Assembly (NCBI GenBank): GCA_964370855.1
Contig: CAYJMF010000016.1
Location: forward strand, 1-56,718
DNA: 56,718 bases
Direction of reading: 5' to 3'
From: JAKLKS01 sp964370855
Lineage (GTDB): Bacteria; Planctomycetota; JAJSAM01; JAKLKS01
A program made the translations under genes and the position numbers. Under the pieces are notes generated by a model that made no database searches, had not been told where the DNA came from, and saw only the letters and a list, made by a program, of their open reading frames with translations. Below are positions 41,476-49,387 of this stretch, in pieces; position 1 is the stretch's first letter, and each line of letters opens with the position of its first letter.

Positions 41476-44400
41476 GCGGGGAAGGCCTGCGCGGGGAATC
41501 CCGGAGTGGCGGCCGCGCCGGCGGGGCCCTCCCGCCGGAGGCTCGCCGCCGGGGCCATGGTCCTCGCGGCCCTCCTCGCCGGGGCCCTCCCCGCCGAGGC
41601 CAGGGACGACGACGCCGACTTCGCCATGCGCCTCGCGGACCGGGGCTACGAGACCCTCGCCAACCAGGTCATCGACCGCATGGTCTCCACCAACAAGACC
41701 CCCGAGGCCCGCGGCTACGCCGAGTTCGCCCGGGGTGCCCTGATGCGCCGCGCCGCCCTGCTGGCCGCCGGCAACGACCGGTCCGACCCCGCCGAGGTGC
41801 GGGAGAAGTTCGCCGCAGCCACCCGCGCCTACGAGTCCTTCCTCAAGGCCTACGCGAACCACCCCAAGGCCGCCGACGCGGAGTACGACCTCGCCAACCT
41901 CAAGAAGGACTTCGCCTACTACCTCACGACGAACATCGAGAAGTTCCCCGCCAAGGACAGGGAGGCCGTCAAGTCCGAGGCGCTGAAGCTCTTCGAGGAC
42001 GCCGTCCGCTACCTCACCTCCATCCGGGACCGCGAGCAGGAGAAGGGCGACAAGGGCGACCCCGCCAACGAGGACCGCTACCTCCAGCGGAACATCGCCT
42101 GGTACTACCTCTGCGTGGCCCTGCACGACCGGGCCATGCTCCACCCGCCGGGGGACGCGCTCCGCCTCCAGCAGTTCACCCAGGCCATCGAGGAGACGAC
42201 GGCCTTCCTCGAGGAGACCGACGGCACCATCTTCGGCCACTTCTCGAGCATGTGGCTCGGGCTCATGTACTGGCACCGGGGCGCGATGAAGGACGGCTTC
42301 GCCGCCGACGACATCAAGCAGGCCTCGGAGTGGCTCAACGTCAACATCGACGCCTCCTCCATCCCCGACCTCGACGCCGAGTGGCCGACCCTCGCCCGCT
42401 GCGTCCTCCAGTCCACCTTCCACTGGGGGGAGATGTGCAACGCCGTGGGGATCATCGACGGCGTGAACTACCGCAAGGCCTTCATCGACAAGGTCACCAA
42501 CGTCGAGGCGAGGATGGCCTCCTGCCGCACGGAGCGCTTCGGCCTCCAGGCCCTCGTGCAGAAGGGGCTCGCCCTCTCGGCCCTCGGCAGGCACGCCGCC
42601 GCCGTGGAACTCCTCAACAGGGTGAGCGACCTCGCCCTCAAGGCCGACCCCTCCTGGGGACGCGGCGTGGACCAGCTCGCCAAGCGGGCGCTGAACGACG
42701 TCGTCTCCTCCATCCCCCCCGACGCCGGGGTCATGCTCTCCCCCGCCATCCTCTTCAAGGCCGCCGAGGGCTCCTACCGCGACCGGGAGTTCGGCCGGGC
42801 CATCCGGGTCTACCAGAGGGTGCTGGCGGCCATCGCCGCGGAGCCCGACGCCGCGAGGCGGGGGACCCTGGCCGACGAGTTCGACCACAAGTGCTGGCTC
42901 AAGATCAACGAGTGCTACGTCCGGCTGGAGCGCCCCCTCGAGGCCTACTTCGCCGCCGACTACCCGGTCCAGGAGTACCTGCGGTCGGGCAGCAAGGACG
43001 AGGACGAGGACGTCGCGAGCCTCGCCCTGTACCGCATCACGGCGCTCAACTCCCTCTCCCAGAAGTCCCCCCCGGAGCGCAAGGCGGGCCTCGTGAAGGA
43101 GGTCGAGGAGGCGCAGAAGCTCCTCACCGAGAAGTTCGCCTGGTCCGTGGGCATCGGCGGCACCGCCTACGCCGTCGCCCTGAACAAGCTCTCCGAGGCC
43201 CAGTCCAACAAGGGCCGCGGGGAGAAGGCCGCCGCGGACAAGTCCTTCGCCGAGGCCATGGAGGAGTTCCGCAAGGTCGGCGACAAGGAACGCTTCTACC
43301 TCAACGCCCAGTCCCGCATCGGCGAGTGCCTCGTCACGGCGGGCCGCACCGGGGAGGGCCTCAAGTTCCTCCAGGAGTTCATCCAGAAGAACGCCGCCTA
43401 CTGGGCCGACCCCAACACCCCCGTCCGGGAGCGCCAGGCCTGGGGATGGGCGGTCCTGTGGATCGCCAACGCCTACGACGACCTCAAGCAGCCCGCCAAG
43501 GTGGTCGAGACCCTCGAGGAATTCGAGAAGAGGTTCGAGGGCGCCGGCCTCGCCAACACCTACCCCCGCATCCGCTACCTCCGCTCCGGCGCCCTCGTGG
43601 ACGCCGGCCGCGTCGAGGACGCCGAGAAGGAGTGCCGGCTCATCCTCAAGGAGCACGAGAACTCCGGCTGGGCCGTCCCCGCGGCCCTGAAGGTGGCCAA
43701 CGCCCTGCAGTCCGCCGGGGCCAAGGCCAAGGGGGCCGGGGACCGGAAGGCCTCCGTCGACCTGCGCCGCCGGGCCGTGGAGTTCTACGAGTTCTGGCTC
43801 CGCCGCTCCTCCACCGTGGGCGCCGACCAGTACACCTTCGTCGGCCAGATCTACGAGGAGGTCCTCGAGGACCATGCCCGCGCCGCGGAGCTCTGGACGA
43901 AGGCCCTGAAGCTCTACGAGGAGGCGGGCAACGAGGAGATGGCGGAGAAGCTCACCGTGTTCCTGTCCAGCCTCCTCGTCTCCCAGGGCAACTACGCCGA
44001 GGCGCTGCCCAAGTTCGAGCGGCTCTTCGTGAAGGTCCCGGAATCGGTGGACTCCCTCCGCGAGGTGTTCGACCGGCTGAAGCAGAAGCCCTCCAACGTG
44101 GAGCTGACCGTCCACCAGAAGGCCATGAAGGACACCCTCGGGAAGATCGCCGAGGCCGTCTCCCTCGACGCCACCGTCGCGAGCCTCGCCTCGGAGGCCC
44201 GCCGGGCCGCTTCCCTCGGGGAACCCGACATCATGGTCCGCGCCTTCTCCGACACCCCCGAGACCCGCAAGGGCCTCGCCACGGCCGCCGCCTTCACCAT
44301 CCTCGGCGAGAACCCGGCCATGATCGCGGAGCTGCGCGTGGCGGTCTTCGGCCTGGTCAAGCGCCAGCCCGACCTCATGTCCAACCTCGCCCGCTGCTAC

Positions 44401-44757
44401 GACGAGCTCTGGTTGACCAAGGCCGAGTACCCCATCCGCGCCCTCAACCTCTACACGACCCTCATCGAGTCGGCGCCCCCCGCCTTCGCCTCCGGCGAGG
44501 ACGCCCCCGGCGCCCGCTACTCGGAGCGCTGGTTCGACTGGAAGTTCCGCATGACGCGGCTCTACCTCAACATCGGGAAGAAGTACTCGAGCGAGCCCGC
44601 CCTTCGGACCGTGTGCGGCCTCGTGAAGGCCATGGAGACGGTCACCGAACTGGAGAAGGCGGACCTGGCGCGGGAGAACTTCGCGAAGGAGTTCCTCGCC
44701 CTCAGGGACCAGGCCAGCGTCGAGCTCGTCAAGCTGGGCAAGGAGGGATGCAAGTGA
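41446..44757 (+). CDS. Large exported TPR-type helical-repeat protein
   Basis: Predicted 1103 residues. The N-terminus is basic, then a signal sequence ending LLAGALPAEARDDD. The remainder is helical repeat with tetratricopeptide-like units throughout (TRAYESFLKAYANHPKAADA, ALEVDG-free Ala-rich helices, ALPKFERLFVKVPESVDSLR). No catalytic motif is seen. I chose the ATG at 41446, which has GAGGA 8 nt upstream; ATG 41461 and TTG 41431 are possible. It starts a chain with a second TPR-type protein, ExbB and ExbDs. Planctomycetota often place such TPR proteins before ExbBD genes, so it is probably the periplasmic partner of the motor. Confidence 0.85.
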   Translation: MKKSTMRTSTAGKACAGNPGVAAAPAGPSRRRLAAGAMVLAALLAGALPAEARDDDADFAMRLADRGYETLANQVIDRMVSTNKTPEARGYAEFARGALMRRAALLAAGNDRSDPAEVREKFAAATRAYESFLKAYANHPKAADAEYDLANLKKDFAYYLTTNIEKFPAKDREAVKSEALKLFEDAVRYLTSIRDREQEKGDKGDPANEDRYLQRNIAWYYLCVALHDRAMLHPPGDALRLQQFTQAIEETTAFLEETDGTIFGHFSSMWLGLMYWHRGAMKDGFAADDIKQASEWLNVNIDASSIPDLDAEWPTLARCVLQSTFHWGEMCNAVGIIDGVNYRKAFIDKVTNVEARMASCRTERFGLQALVQKGLALSALGRHAAAVELLNRVSDLALKADPSWGRGVDQLAKRALNDVVSSIPPDAGVMLSPAILFKAAEGSYRDREFGRAIRVYQRVLAAIAAEPDAARRGTLADEFDHKCWLKINECYVRLERPLEAYFAADYPVQEYLRSGSKDEDEDVASLALYRITALNSLSQKSPPERKAGLVKEVEEAQKLLTEKFAWSVGIGGTAYAVALNKLSEAQSNKGRGEKAAADKSFAEAMEEFRKVGDKERFYLNAQSRIGECLVTAGRTGEGLKFLQEFIQKNAAYWADPNTPVRERQAWGWAVLWIANAYDDLKQPAKVVETLEEFEKRFEGAGLANTYPRIRYLRSGALVDAGRVEDAEKECRLILKEHENSGWAVPAALKVANALQSAGAKAKGAGDRKASVDLRRRAVEFYEFWLRRSSTVGADQYTFVGQIYEEVLEDHARAAELWTKALKLYEEAGNEEMAEKLTVFLSSLLVSQGNYAEALPKFERLFVKVPESVDSLREVFDRLKQKPSNVELTVHQKAMKDTLGKIAEAVSLDATVASLASEARRAASLGEPDIMVRAFSDTPETRKGLATAAAFTILGENPAMIAELRVAVFGLVKRQPDLMSNLARCYDELWLTKAEYPIRALNLYTTLIESAPPAFASGEDAPGARYSERWFDWKFRMTRLYLNIGKKYSSEPALRTVCGLVKAMETVTELEKADLARENFAKEFLALRDQASVELVKLGKEGCK

Positions 44758-45917
44758 GGACCCCGGTGACCGCCTTCCTGTTCGCCGCCGCCCTCGCGGG
44801 CGCCGCCGCCGCCCTCCTCCCGCCCCCGTGCGCCCTCGCCCAGGACTACAAGGAGCAGTTCAAGGACGAGGTCCTCGTGAAGGGGGCCCGCGGCCCCTCC
44901 ACGGGGGTCGAGATCCTCTCCGAGTCCTGGGAGAAGGTGGAGTGGAAGGGGAAGACGGGAGCCGCCCAGTCCAAGCCCGCCGCCGAGATCGCCTCCCTCA
45001 CCTACGGCGACGAGCCGCCCCCCTTCACCCGCGGCATGGACGCCTGGCGCTCCGGCCGCTGGTCCGAGGCCGAGACGGAGTTCCGCGCCGTCGCCGACGC
45101 CGTCAAGGCGGGCCGCTGCCGGAAGTTCTGGGAGGCCCGCGCCGCGGCCTACGCCGGCGACAGCCTCCGCCGCACCGCCGCCCGGGAGAAGAACCCCGCC
45201 AAGTTCCTCGACGCCGCCCGCTCCTTCGAGGAGGCGCAGAAGAAGGACCCGAAGTCCCCCATCGCCGACTTCGTCGCCACGGGCCTCGCCGACAGCCTCG
45301 CCGGCGGCAACGACTGGGACGGGGCCTTCAAGGCCCTGGACGACCTCCGGGGGGCCTCCGCCGCCGCGGGCCGCCCCCTCTGGGAGGCCGAGGCGCGCCT
45401 CTCCCGGGCCCGGCTCCTCGACCGCAAGGGGGAGTCCGCCGGGGCCGCCAACGAGTTCCAGGAGCTGGCCGTCTTCGCCGGCTCCAAGGCCGGGGCCGTC
45501 CCCCCCGATTCCCCCGCCCGCCCCGCCCTCGAGCGGATGAAGGTCACGGGGCTGGTGGGCCGCGGCTGGGCCCTCTACGGCCGCGCCGAGAAGACGAAGG
45601 CCGCCGCCGACATGGACGCCGCGAAGACCGCCTTCGACCGCCTCCCGTCGGAGACGGGCAACGCTCCCGCCGGGAAGGCCGCGTCCCTCAACGGGCTGGG
45701 GGGGCTCCTCCTCCTCGAGGGGAAGGCAGACGAGGCCCTCCGCAGGTTCGTGGAGGTCGAGGTCACGATGTTCTCCGCTCCCGAGGAGGTGGCCCGCGCC
45801 CTCTGGTACAAGGCCCTCGCCTATGAAAAGCTGGGCAACAAGGCGGCGAGGGAGCAGGCTTTGAAGGATCTCGTCGAGTACTATCCGTGGTCGGACTGGG
45901 CGGCACGCGCACGTTGA
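44754..45917 (+). CDS. Exported TPR-type protein, second in the ExbBD operon
   Basis: Predicted 387 residues. Signal peptide ends PPPCALAQDYKE. A short beta-like region (VEILSESWEKVEWKGK) resembles SHARD/DUF-type starts of envelope TPR proteins, then helical repeats (AWRSGRWSEAETEFRAVADA, ARSFEEAQKKDPKSPIADFV) continue to the end. I chose the GTG at 44754 because GGAGG lies 7 nt upstream and the start overlaps the previous stop as GTGA; the ATG at 44748 is only one base from that ribosome binding site. A CCCCC-GCGT-GGGGG hairpin directly follows the stop. Confidence 0.82.
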   Translation: MRTPVTAFLFAAALAGAAAALLPPPCALAQDYKEQFKDEVLVKGARGPSTGVEILSESWEKVEWKGKTGAAQSKPAAEIASLTYGDEPPPFTRGMDAWRSGRWSEAETEFRAVADAVKAGRCRKFWEARAAAYAGDSLRRTAAREKNPAKFLDAARSFEEAQKKDPKSPIADFVATGLADSLAGGNDWDGAFKALDDLRGASAAAGRPLWEAEARLSRARLLDRKGESAGAANEFQELAVFAGSKAGAVPPDSPARPALERMKVTGLVGRGWALYGRAEKTKAAADMDAAKTAFDRLPSETGNAPAGKAASLNGLGGLLLLEGKADEALRRFVEVEVTMFSAPEEVARALWYKALAYEKLGNKAAREQALKDLVEYYPWSDWAARAR

Positions 45918-45991
45918 CCCCCGCGTGGGGGCCGTTGGCGCAGGCGTCCTTCCGAGTGGCTCCGGTTCCCGGTCAAGGAGATTTTCGGACC

Positions 45992-46729
45992 ATGAGCAAT
46001 CGCAAGTTGATGGTGGTCGGGGGAGTGGCGGCATTGACCGTCCTCTTCCTCGCGAGCGGCGCCTTCGCCCAGGAAGCGGCGGAGGGGACGTACATTCCCG
46101 AGGAAGCTCGGATCAACCTCAAGAACATCATCTCCTGGGGCGGGTGGATCGGCATCGTGATCATCCTCCACTCCGTCGCCGCCGGAGCGCTCATCATCGA
46201 GCACTTCATGAACATCAAGCGGGACAAGATCGTCCCCCCGGAGATCATCGATGAGATCGAGGCCCTCTTCGAGGAGGAGGAGTACCAGGAGGCGCTGGAG
46301 CTCTGCGAGTCCTCCCCCAACTTCCTCACCAACATCCTCGCCGCGGGTCTCCCGAAGCTCAACGCGGGCTTCGACACGATGAAGCAGATCATGGGGGAGC
46401 AGGCCGCCATCGAGTCGACGAAGCTCCACCAGAAGATCTCCTACCTCGCCCTCATCGGAAACCTGGCACCCATGTGGGGGCTGTTCGGAACGGTGTCCGG
46501 CATGATCGGCGCCTTCGCCAGGATCGTCATCCTCGGCCCGAAGGTGACCCCGAAGGACCTGGCCATGGGCGTGCAGCAGGCGCTCATCACCACTTTCGAG
46601 GGGCTGTTCGTCGCCATGCCCTGCATGATGTTCTTCTTCATCTTCCGCAACCGCGTCGTGAACATCATCAACGAGCTGACGTCCGTCGCCGACGACATGG
46701 TCGAGCGCTTCCGTCCCCAGAGGCAGTAG
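45992..46729 (+). CDS. exbB: MotA/TolQ/ExbB proton channel subunit
   Basis: Predicted 245 residues. A cleavable signal peptide (ends GAFAQ) is followed by three membrane helices (about 48-68, 148-170, 192-215). The proton-channel motif LAPMWGLFGTVSGMIGAF has the conserved Thr in TM2. ExbB forms a pentamer around an ExbD dimer and turns proton flow into mechanical work on the envelope. It is 74 nt after the TPR gene and 33 nt before the first ExbD. The ATG at 45992 has GGAG eleven bases upstream. Confidence 0.95.
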   Translation: MSNRKLMVVGGVAALTVLFLASGAFAQEAAEGTYIPEEARINLKNIISWGGWIGIVIILHSVAAGALIIEHFMNIKRDKIVPPEIIDEIEALFEEEEYQEALELCESSPNFLTNILAAGLPKLNAGFDTMKQIMGEQAAIESTKLHQKISYLALIGNLAPMWGLFGTVSGMIGAFARIVILGPKVTPKDLAMGVQQALITTFEGLFVAMPCMMFFFIFRNRVVNIINELTSVADDMVERFRPQRQ

Positions 46730-46762
46730 GCAAGCCGGGAACGGCGGCAAGGAGGCGTTGAC

Positions 46763-47245
46763 ATGGCCAGGAAGAAATTCGATCCGGACTCCCTTCTCGA
46801 AGGGTCGCAGATGGACATGACGCCGATGATCGACATCGTCTTCCAGCTGATCATCTTCCTCATGCTCGCCAACGACCTGAGCCGCAAGGAGATCGAGGAC
46901 CTCGAGCTCCCCCTCGCCCTGAACGCGACCGAGGACAAGGGTGACAAGGAGAAGTACCGCATCATCGTGAACCTGCTGAAGAACGAGGGCGACCTCCCCC
47001 CCACCCTCAAGGTGAAGGGGCTGGAGATGAACCTGGCGGAGTTCCAGCAGTACCTCCGCCCCGAGGCCGACCGCAACCGGGAGCCCGACGGACCCAAGGC
47101 GTCGGAGCTGTTCATCCTGGTGAGGGCCGACACGAAGAGCCGCTGGCAGGACGTGCAGTGGGTGATGCAGGCCTGCGCCGACCCGGGCATCCGCGTCTAC
47201 AAGCTGCAGTTCGCGACGACGAAGCCGCCGGAACCGGGCCAGTAG
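46763..47245 (+). CDS. exbD: ExbD/TolR family protein 1
   Basis: Predicted 160 residues. The single N-terminal helix has MDMTPMIDIVFQLIIFLML with the proton-carrying Asp24. A periplasmic TolR-like domain follows (LELPLALNATE, ending IRVYKLQFATTK). It works with ExbB. AGGAGG lies 7 nt before the ATG. Its nearest relative in the window is the ExbD at 47977. Confidence 0.95.
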   Translation: MARKKFDPDSLLEGSQMDMTPMIDIVFQLIIFLMLANDLSRKEIEDLELPLALNATEDKGDKEKYRIIVNLLKNEGDLPPTLKVKGLEMNLAEFQQYLRPEADRNREPDGPKASELFILVRADTKSRWQDVQWVMQACADPGIRVYKLQFATTKPPEPGQ

Positions 47246-47278
47246 CCGCCCCGCAGGGAAGGACGAAGGAGACACGCC

Positions 47279-47782
47279 ATGGCGAAGAAGGTCGACGACC
47301 CCTCGAAGGCGGCGAAATCCGACGCGAACATGACCCCGATGATCGACGTCGTCTTCCAGCTCATCATCGTGTTCCTCTGCTCCATGAAGTTCCGCACCCT
47401 CGACATGAAGATCGAGGCCTACCTGCCGAAGGACGTCGGCCTCTCCTCCGCCCCCGCCTCGGCGGACGTCGAGACCAAGATCAACGTGAAGCTCCGCCGC
47501 AAGAAGGGGGAGAGCGAGACGCAGATCTTCCTCCTCGACAGCCGCATCGGGAAGGCCTCCGCCGAGGGCATCTGGAACGTCCTCCAGAAGCGCCTCTCGG
47601 AGTTCGTCACGAAGGACGCGAAGGTCAAGGCCGAGATCGACGCCGATCCCGACGTCCCCCACGGGGACGTGATGCGCGCCCTCGACTCCTTCACGGCCTC
47701 CAACCTGTCCAACGTCGTGTTCCGCGGGACCGCCCTCAACAAGTCCGGGTCCTTCCAGCAGCAGCCCGGACCGCGCAGGTAG
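47279..47782 (+). CDS. exbD: ExbD/TolR family protein 2
   Basis: Predicted 167 residues. The helix has NMTPMIDVVFQLIIVFLCSM with Asp23. The periplasmic domain includes FRTLDMKIEAYLPKDVG and IDADPDVPHGDVMRALDSF. Its C-terminal motif recurs nearly unchanged in the ExbD at 48433. It is the last gene of the operon; a strong terminator follows 26 nt after the stop. Confidence 0.95.
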   Translation: MAKKVDDPSKAAKSDANMTPMIDVVFQLIIVFLCSMKFRTLDMKIEAYLPKDVGLSSAPASADVETKINVKLRRKKGESETQIFLLDSRIGKASAEGIWNVLQKRLSEFVTKDAKVKAEIDADPDVPHGDVMRALDSFTASNLSNVVFRGTALNKSGSFQQQPGPRR

Positions 47783-47807
47783 CTCGCTCCTGACCGGGAG
47801 AGCAATG

Positions 47808-47842
47808 CCGGCCCCGCCACCTCGTGGCGGGGCCGGTTGATT
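47808..47842 (+). terminator. Rho-independent-type terminator after the first ExbD pair
   Basis: CCGGCCCCGCCAC and GTGGCGGGGCCGG form a perfect 13-bp stem with a CTC loop, followed by TTGATT. The T-run is short, as is usual at this GC content. Confidence 0.8.
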
Positions 47843-47911
47843 CGGGGAGGCGGGGCCCCTCCTCGAACCGGAGGCCCGGAGTTCCGTACGGGTTTCAGGG
47901 GCAAGAACACC

Positions 47912-47941
47912 TTGACAAGGCACTTAACTATCCAGTAAACT
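47912..47941 (+). promoter_or_regulatory. Sigma-70-type promoter of the second ExbD pair
   Basis: TTGACA (perfect -35) and TAAACT are 18 nt apart in an AT-rich island between the terminator and the ATG at 47977. The leader would be about 28 nt. Confidence 0.65.
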
Positions 47942-47976
47942 TCCTCCATTCCCGGGTGCGCCTCCTGGAGCCCCCC

Positions 47977-48429
47977 ATGGCCGCCCGGCCCCCCTTCACC
48001 GCCCCTCCTCCGGACGTCGAGCTGACCCCCTTCATCGACATCGTCTTCCAGCTCCTCATCTTCCTCATGGTCGCCAACGACCTCACCCGGAAGGAGGTCG
48101 AGGACCTGGACCTCCCCGAGGCCCCCCACGCCGCGGCGGACCCGTCGGCCCCGCCGGGGCGGCTCGTCGTGAACCTCCTGCCGGGCCCCCGGGAACGGCC
48201 GCCTCTCTTCCTCGTGCGGGGCTCCCTCGTCGACCTCGACAGCCTGGGGAGGCTGCTCCGCGACCACAGGGATCTGAACGCCCGCCCCTCGGTGCTGCTG
48301 CGCGGGGATCGGACGAGCCCATGGCTCCACGTCCAGCTCGCGATGCAGGCCTGCGCCGCGCCGGGAGTGGAGATCGACCGCATCGACTTCGCGACGGACG
48401 GCGCACCCCCGTCGCGGGAAGGGAGGTGA
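47977..48429 (+). CDS. exbD: ExbD/TolR family protein 3
   Basis: Predicted 150 residues. ELTPFIDIVFQLLIFLMVAND carries Asp21. It is paralogous to ExbD 1 (LTRKEVEDLDLPEA here, LSRKEIEDLELPLA there). The start at 47977 has GGAG 6 nt upstream; a longer reading lacks support. It has no ExbB of its own, so it may exchange onto the ExbB at 45992. It overlaps the next ExbD's ribosome binding site. Confidence 0.92.
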   Translation: MAARPPFTAPPPDVELTPFIDIVFQLLIFLMVANDLTRKEVEDLDLPEAPHAAADPSAPPGRLVVNLLPGPRERPPLFLVRGSLVDLDSLGRLLRDHRDLNARPSVLLRGDRTSPWLHVQLAMQACAAPGVEIDRIDFATDGAPPSREGR

Positions 48430-48432
48430 CCC

Positions 48433-48915
48433 GTGGCGCGCACCGTGGACGAGGCGGCGAAGGAGTCGAGGCCGCAGGCGAACATGACCCCGATGATCGA
48501 CGTGGTCTTCCAGCTCATCATCGTCTTCCTCTGCTCCATGAAGTTCCGCACCCTCGACATGAAGGTCGAGGCGAACCTCCCCCGGGACGCCGGCGTCTCG
48601 CCGAAGTGGGCGGCGCCGGACACCCGCCCGAGGGCCCCCCTCCGGCTGCGGCGGGCGCCGGGCGCCTCCGCGACGCGCCTGTTCCTCCTCGACGCCGCCG
48701 TCGGCGAGGCCGGAGAGGCGGACTGGAGGCGGCTCGCGGTGCGGCTGGCGGCGCTCCACGGGAGGGACCCCTCCACCTGCGGGGAGATCGACGCCGACCC
48801 CGACGTCCCCCACGGGGAGGTCATGCGGGCGCTGGATGCCTTCGTGGCGGCGTCCTTCACGGACGTGAGGTTCCGGGGGGCGGGGAGGGTGACGGCGCGG
48901 CCCGCGGACCGTTGA
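48433..48915 (+). CDS. exbD: ExbD/TolR family protein 4
   Basis: Predicted 160 residues, GTG start with GGAGG 6 nt upstream. NMTPMIDVVFQLIIVFLCSM (Asp23) and IDADPDVPHGEVMRALDAF are almost the same as in ExbD 2, while the middle (KWAAPDTRPRAPLRLRRAPG) is diverged. The pair order is the same as in the first pair, so the two pairs arose by duplication of a pair. A weak terminator-like hairpin follows. Confidence 0.93.
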   Translation: MARTVDEAAKESRPQANMTPMIDVVFQLIIVFLCSMKFRTLDMKVEANLPRDAGVSPKWAAPDTRPRAPLRLRRAPGASATRLFLLDAAVGEAGEADWRRLAVRLAALHGRDPSTCGEIDADPDVPHGEVMRALDAFVAASFTDVRFRGAGRVTARPADR

Positions 48916-48928
48916 TCGGGGGTCGGGA

Positions 48929-48944
48929 GGGGCTCCGCCCCTTT
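48929..48944 (+). terminator. Probable terminator after the second ExbD pair
   Basis: GGGGC and GCCCC with a TCC loop are followed by TTT. A second short stem (CCCCC-GCTGA-GGGGG) comes directly after. The hairpin is weak, so confidence is low. Confidence 0.4.
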
Positions 48945-49309
48945 CCCCCGCTGAGGGGGAGAGGGGGCACGGGGCCCGGGCGTGTAGGGGAGAGGATTCA
49001 CACCGGGACGGCGGGGCCGTGGAGCGTCGGGGGAGGGGGGCGGGGTCGGGACAGGGGAGAAAGAAGGGGGGGGCGGGCGAATCCCGGAGGGTTGGAGCGG
49101 CGACGGCGGGTTGTTGGAATTCCGTGGGCAGGTGAGGAGCAAGGGCTCCTCACCCATGGAGAAAGGGCAACCGTACGGATCTCCTGGCCTCGGACCCTCT
49201 CGAAATGGGCGCCACCGCGGCGGCGAAGCCGCCGCGGAACCGTCATGGGCGACGAGCCCCGCCCCCGGGGGCGTTTGGGCCCGCGCCCGGCGCCCCCCCC
49301 GGGGGGGGG
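48945..49309. other. Non-coding spacer rich in hairpins
   Basis: No gene is supported in this 365-nt stretch. A long hairpin at 49122-49159 has an inner GGTGAGGAGC/GCTCCTCACC stem (loop AAGG) inside an outer CCGTG/CATGG stem. A second at 49215-49237 is CCGCGGCGGC-GAA-GCCGCCGCGG. The spacer ends in C/G runs at the N gap (49310-49319). Its right side is Ts and Cs up to the sulfatase start. Confidence 0.5.
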
Positions 49310-49319
49310 NNNNNNNNNN
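49310..49319. other. Assembly gap (10 N)
   Basis: Ten Ns preceded by a run of eight C and nine G. The size is unknown. The sulfatase-fold gene starts 68 nt after it, with a TACACT -10-like hexamer (49374-49379) 8 nt before its ATG. Confidence 0.95.
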
Positions 49320-49387
49320 GCGAAGAGCCCCTCCCCGGGCTCCTTTGACCCCTCCCCTCCCTCCCCCCGGAGTTACACTCCCCACCC

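Noticed and set aside
44748..44753. ATG at 44748 as start of the second TPR gene
   Set aside because: It is one base from the GGAGG, too close for initiation. GTG at 44754 has 7-nt spacing.
47824..47976. Longer start for ExbD 3
   Set aside because: The extra 51 residues would overlap the terminator and the TTGACA promoter. The ATG at 47977 has its own ribosome binding site.
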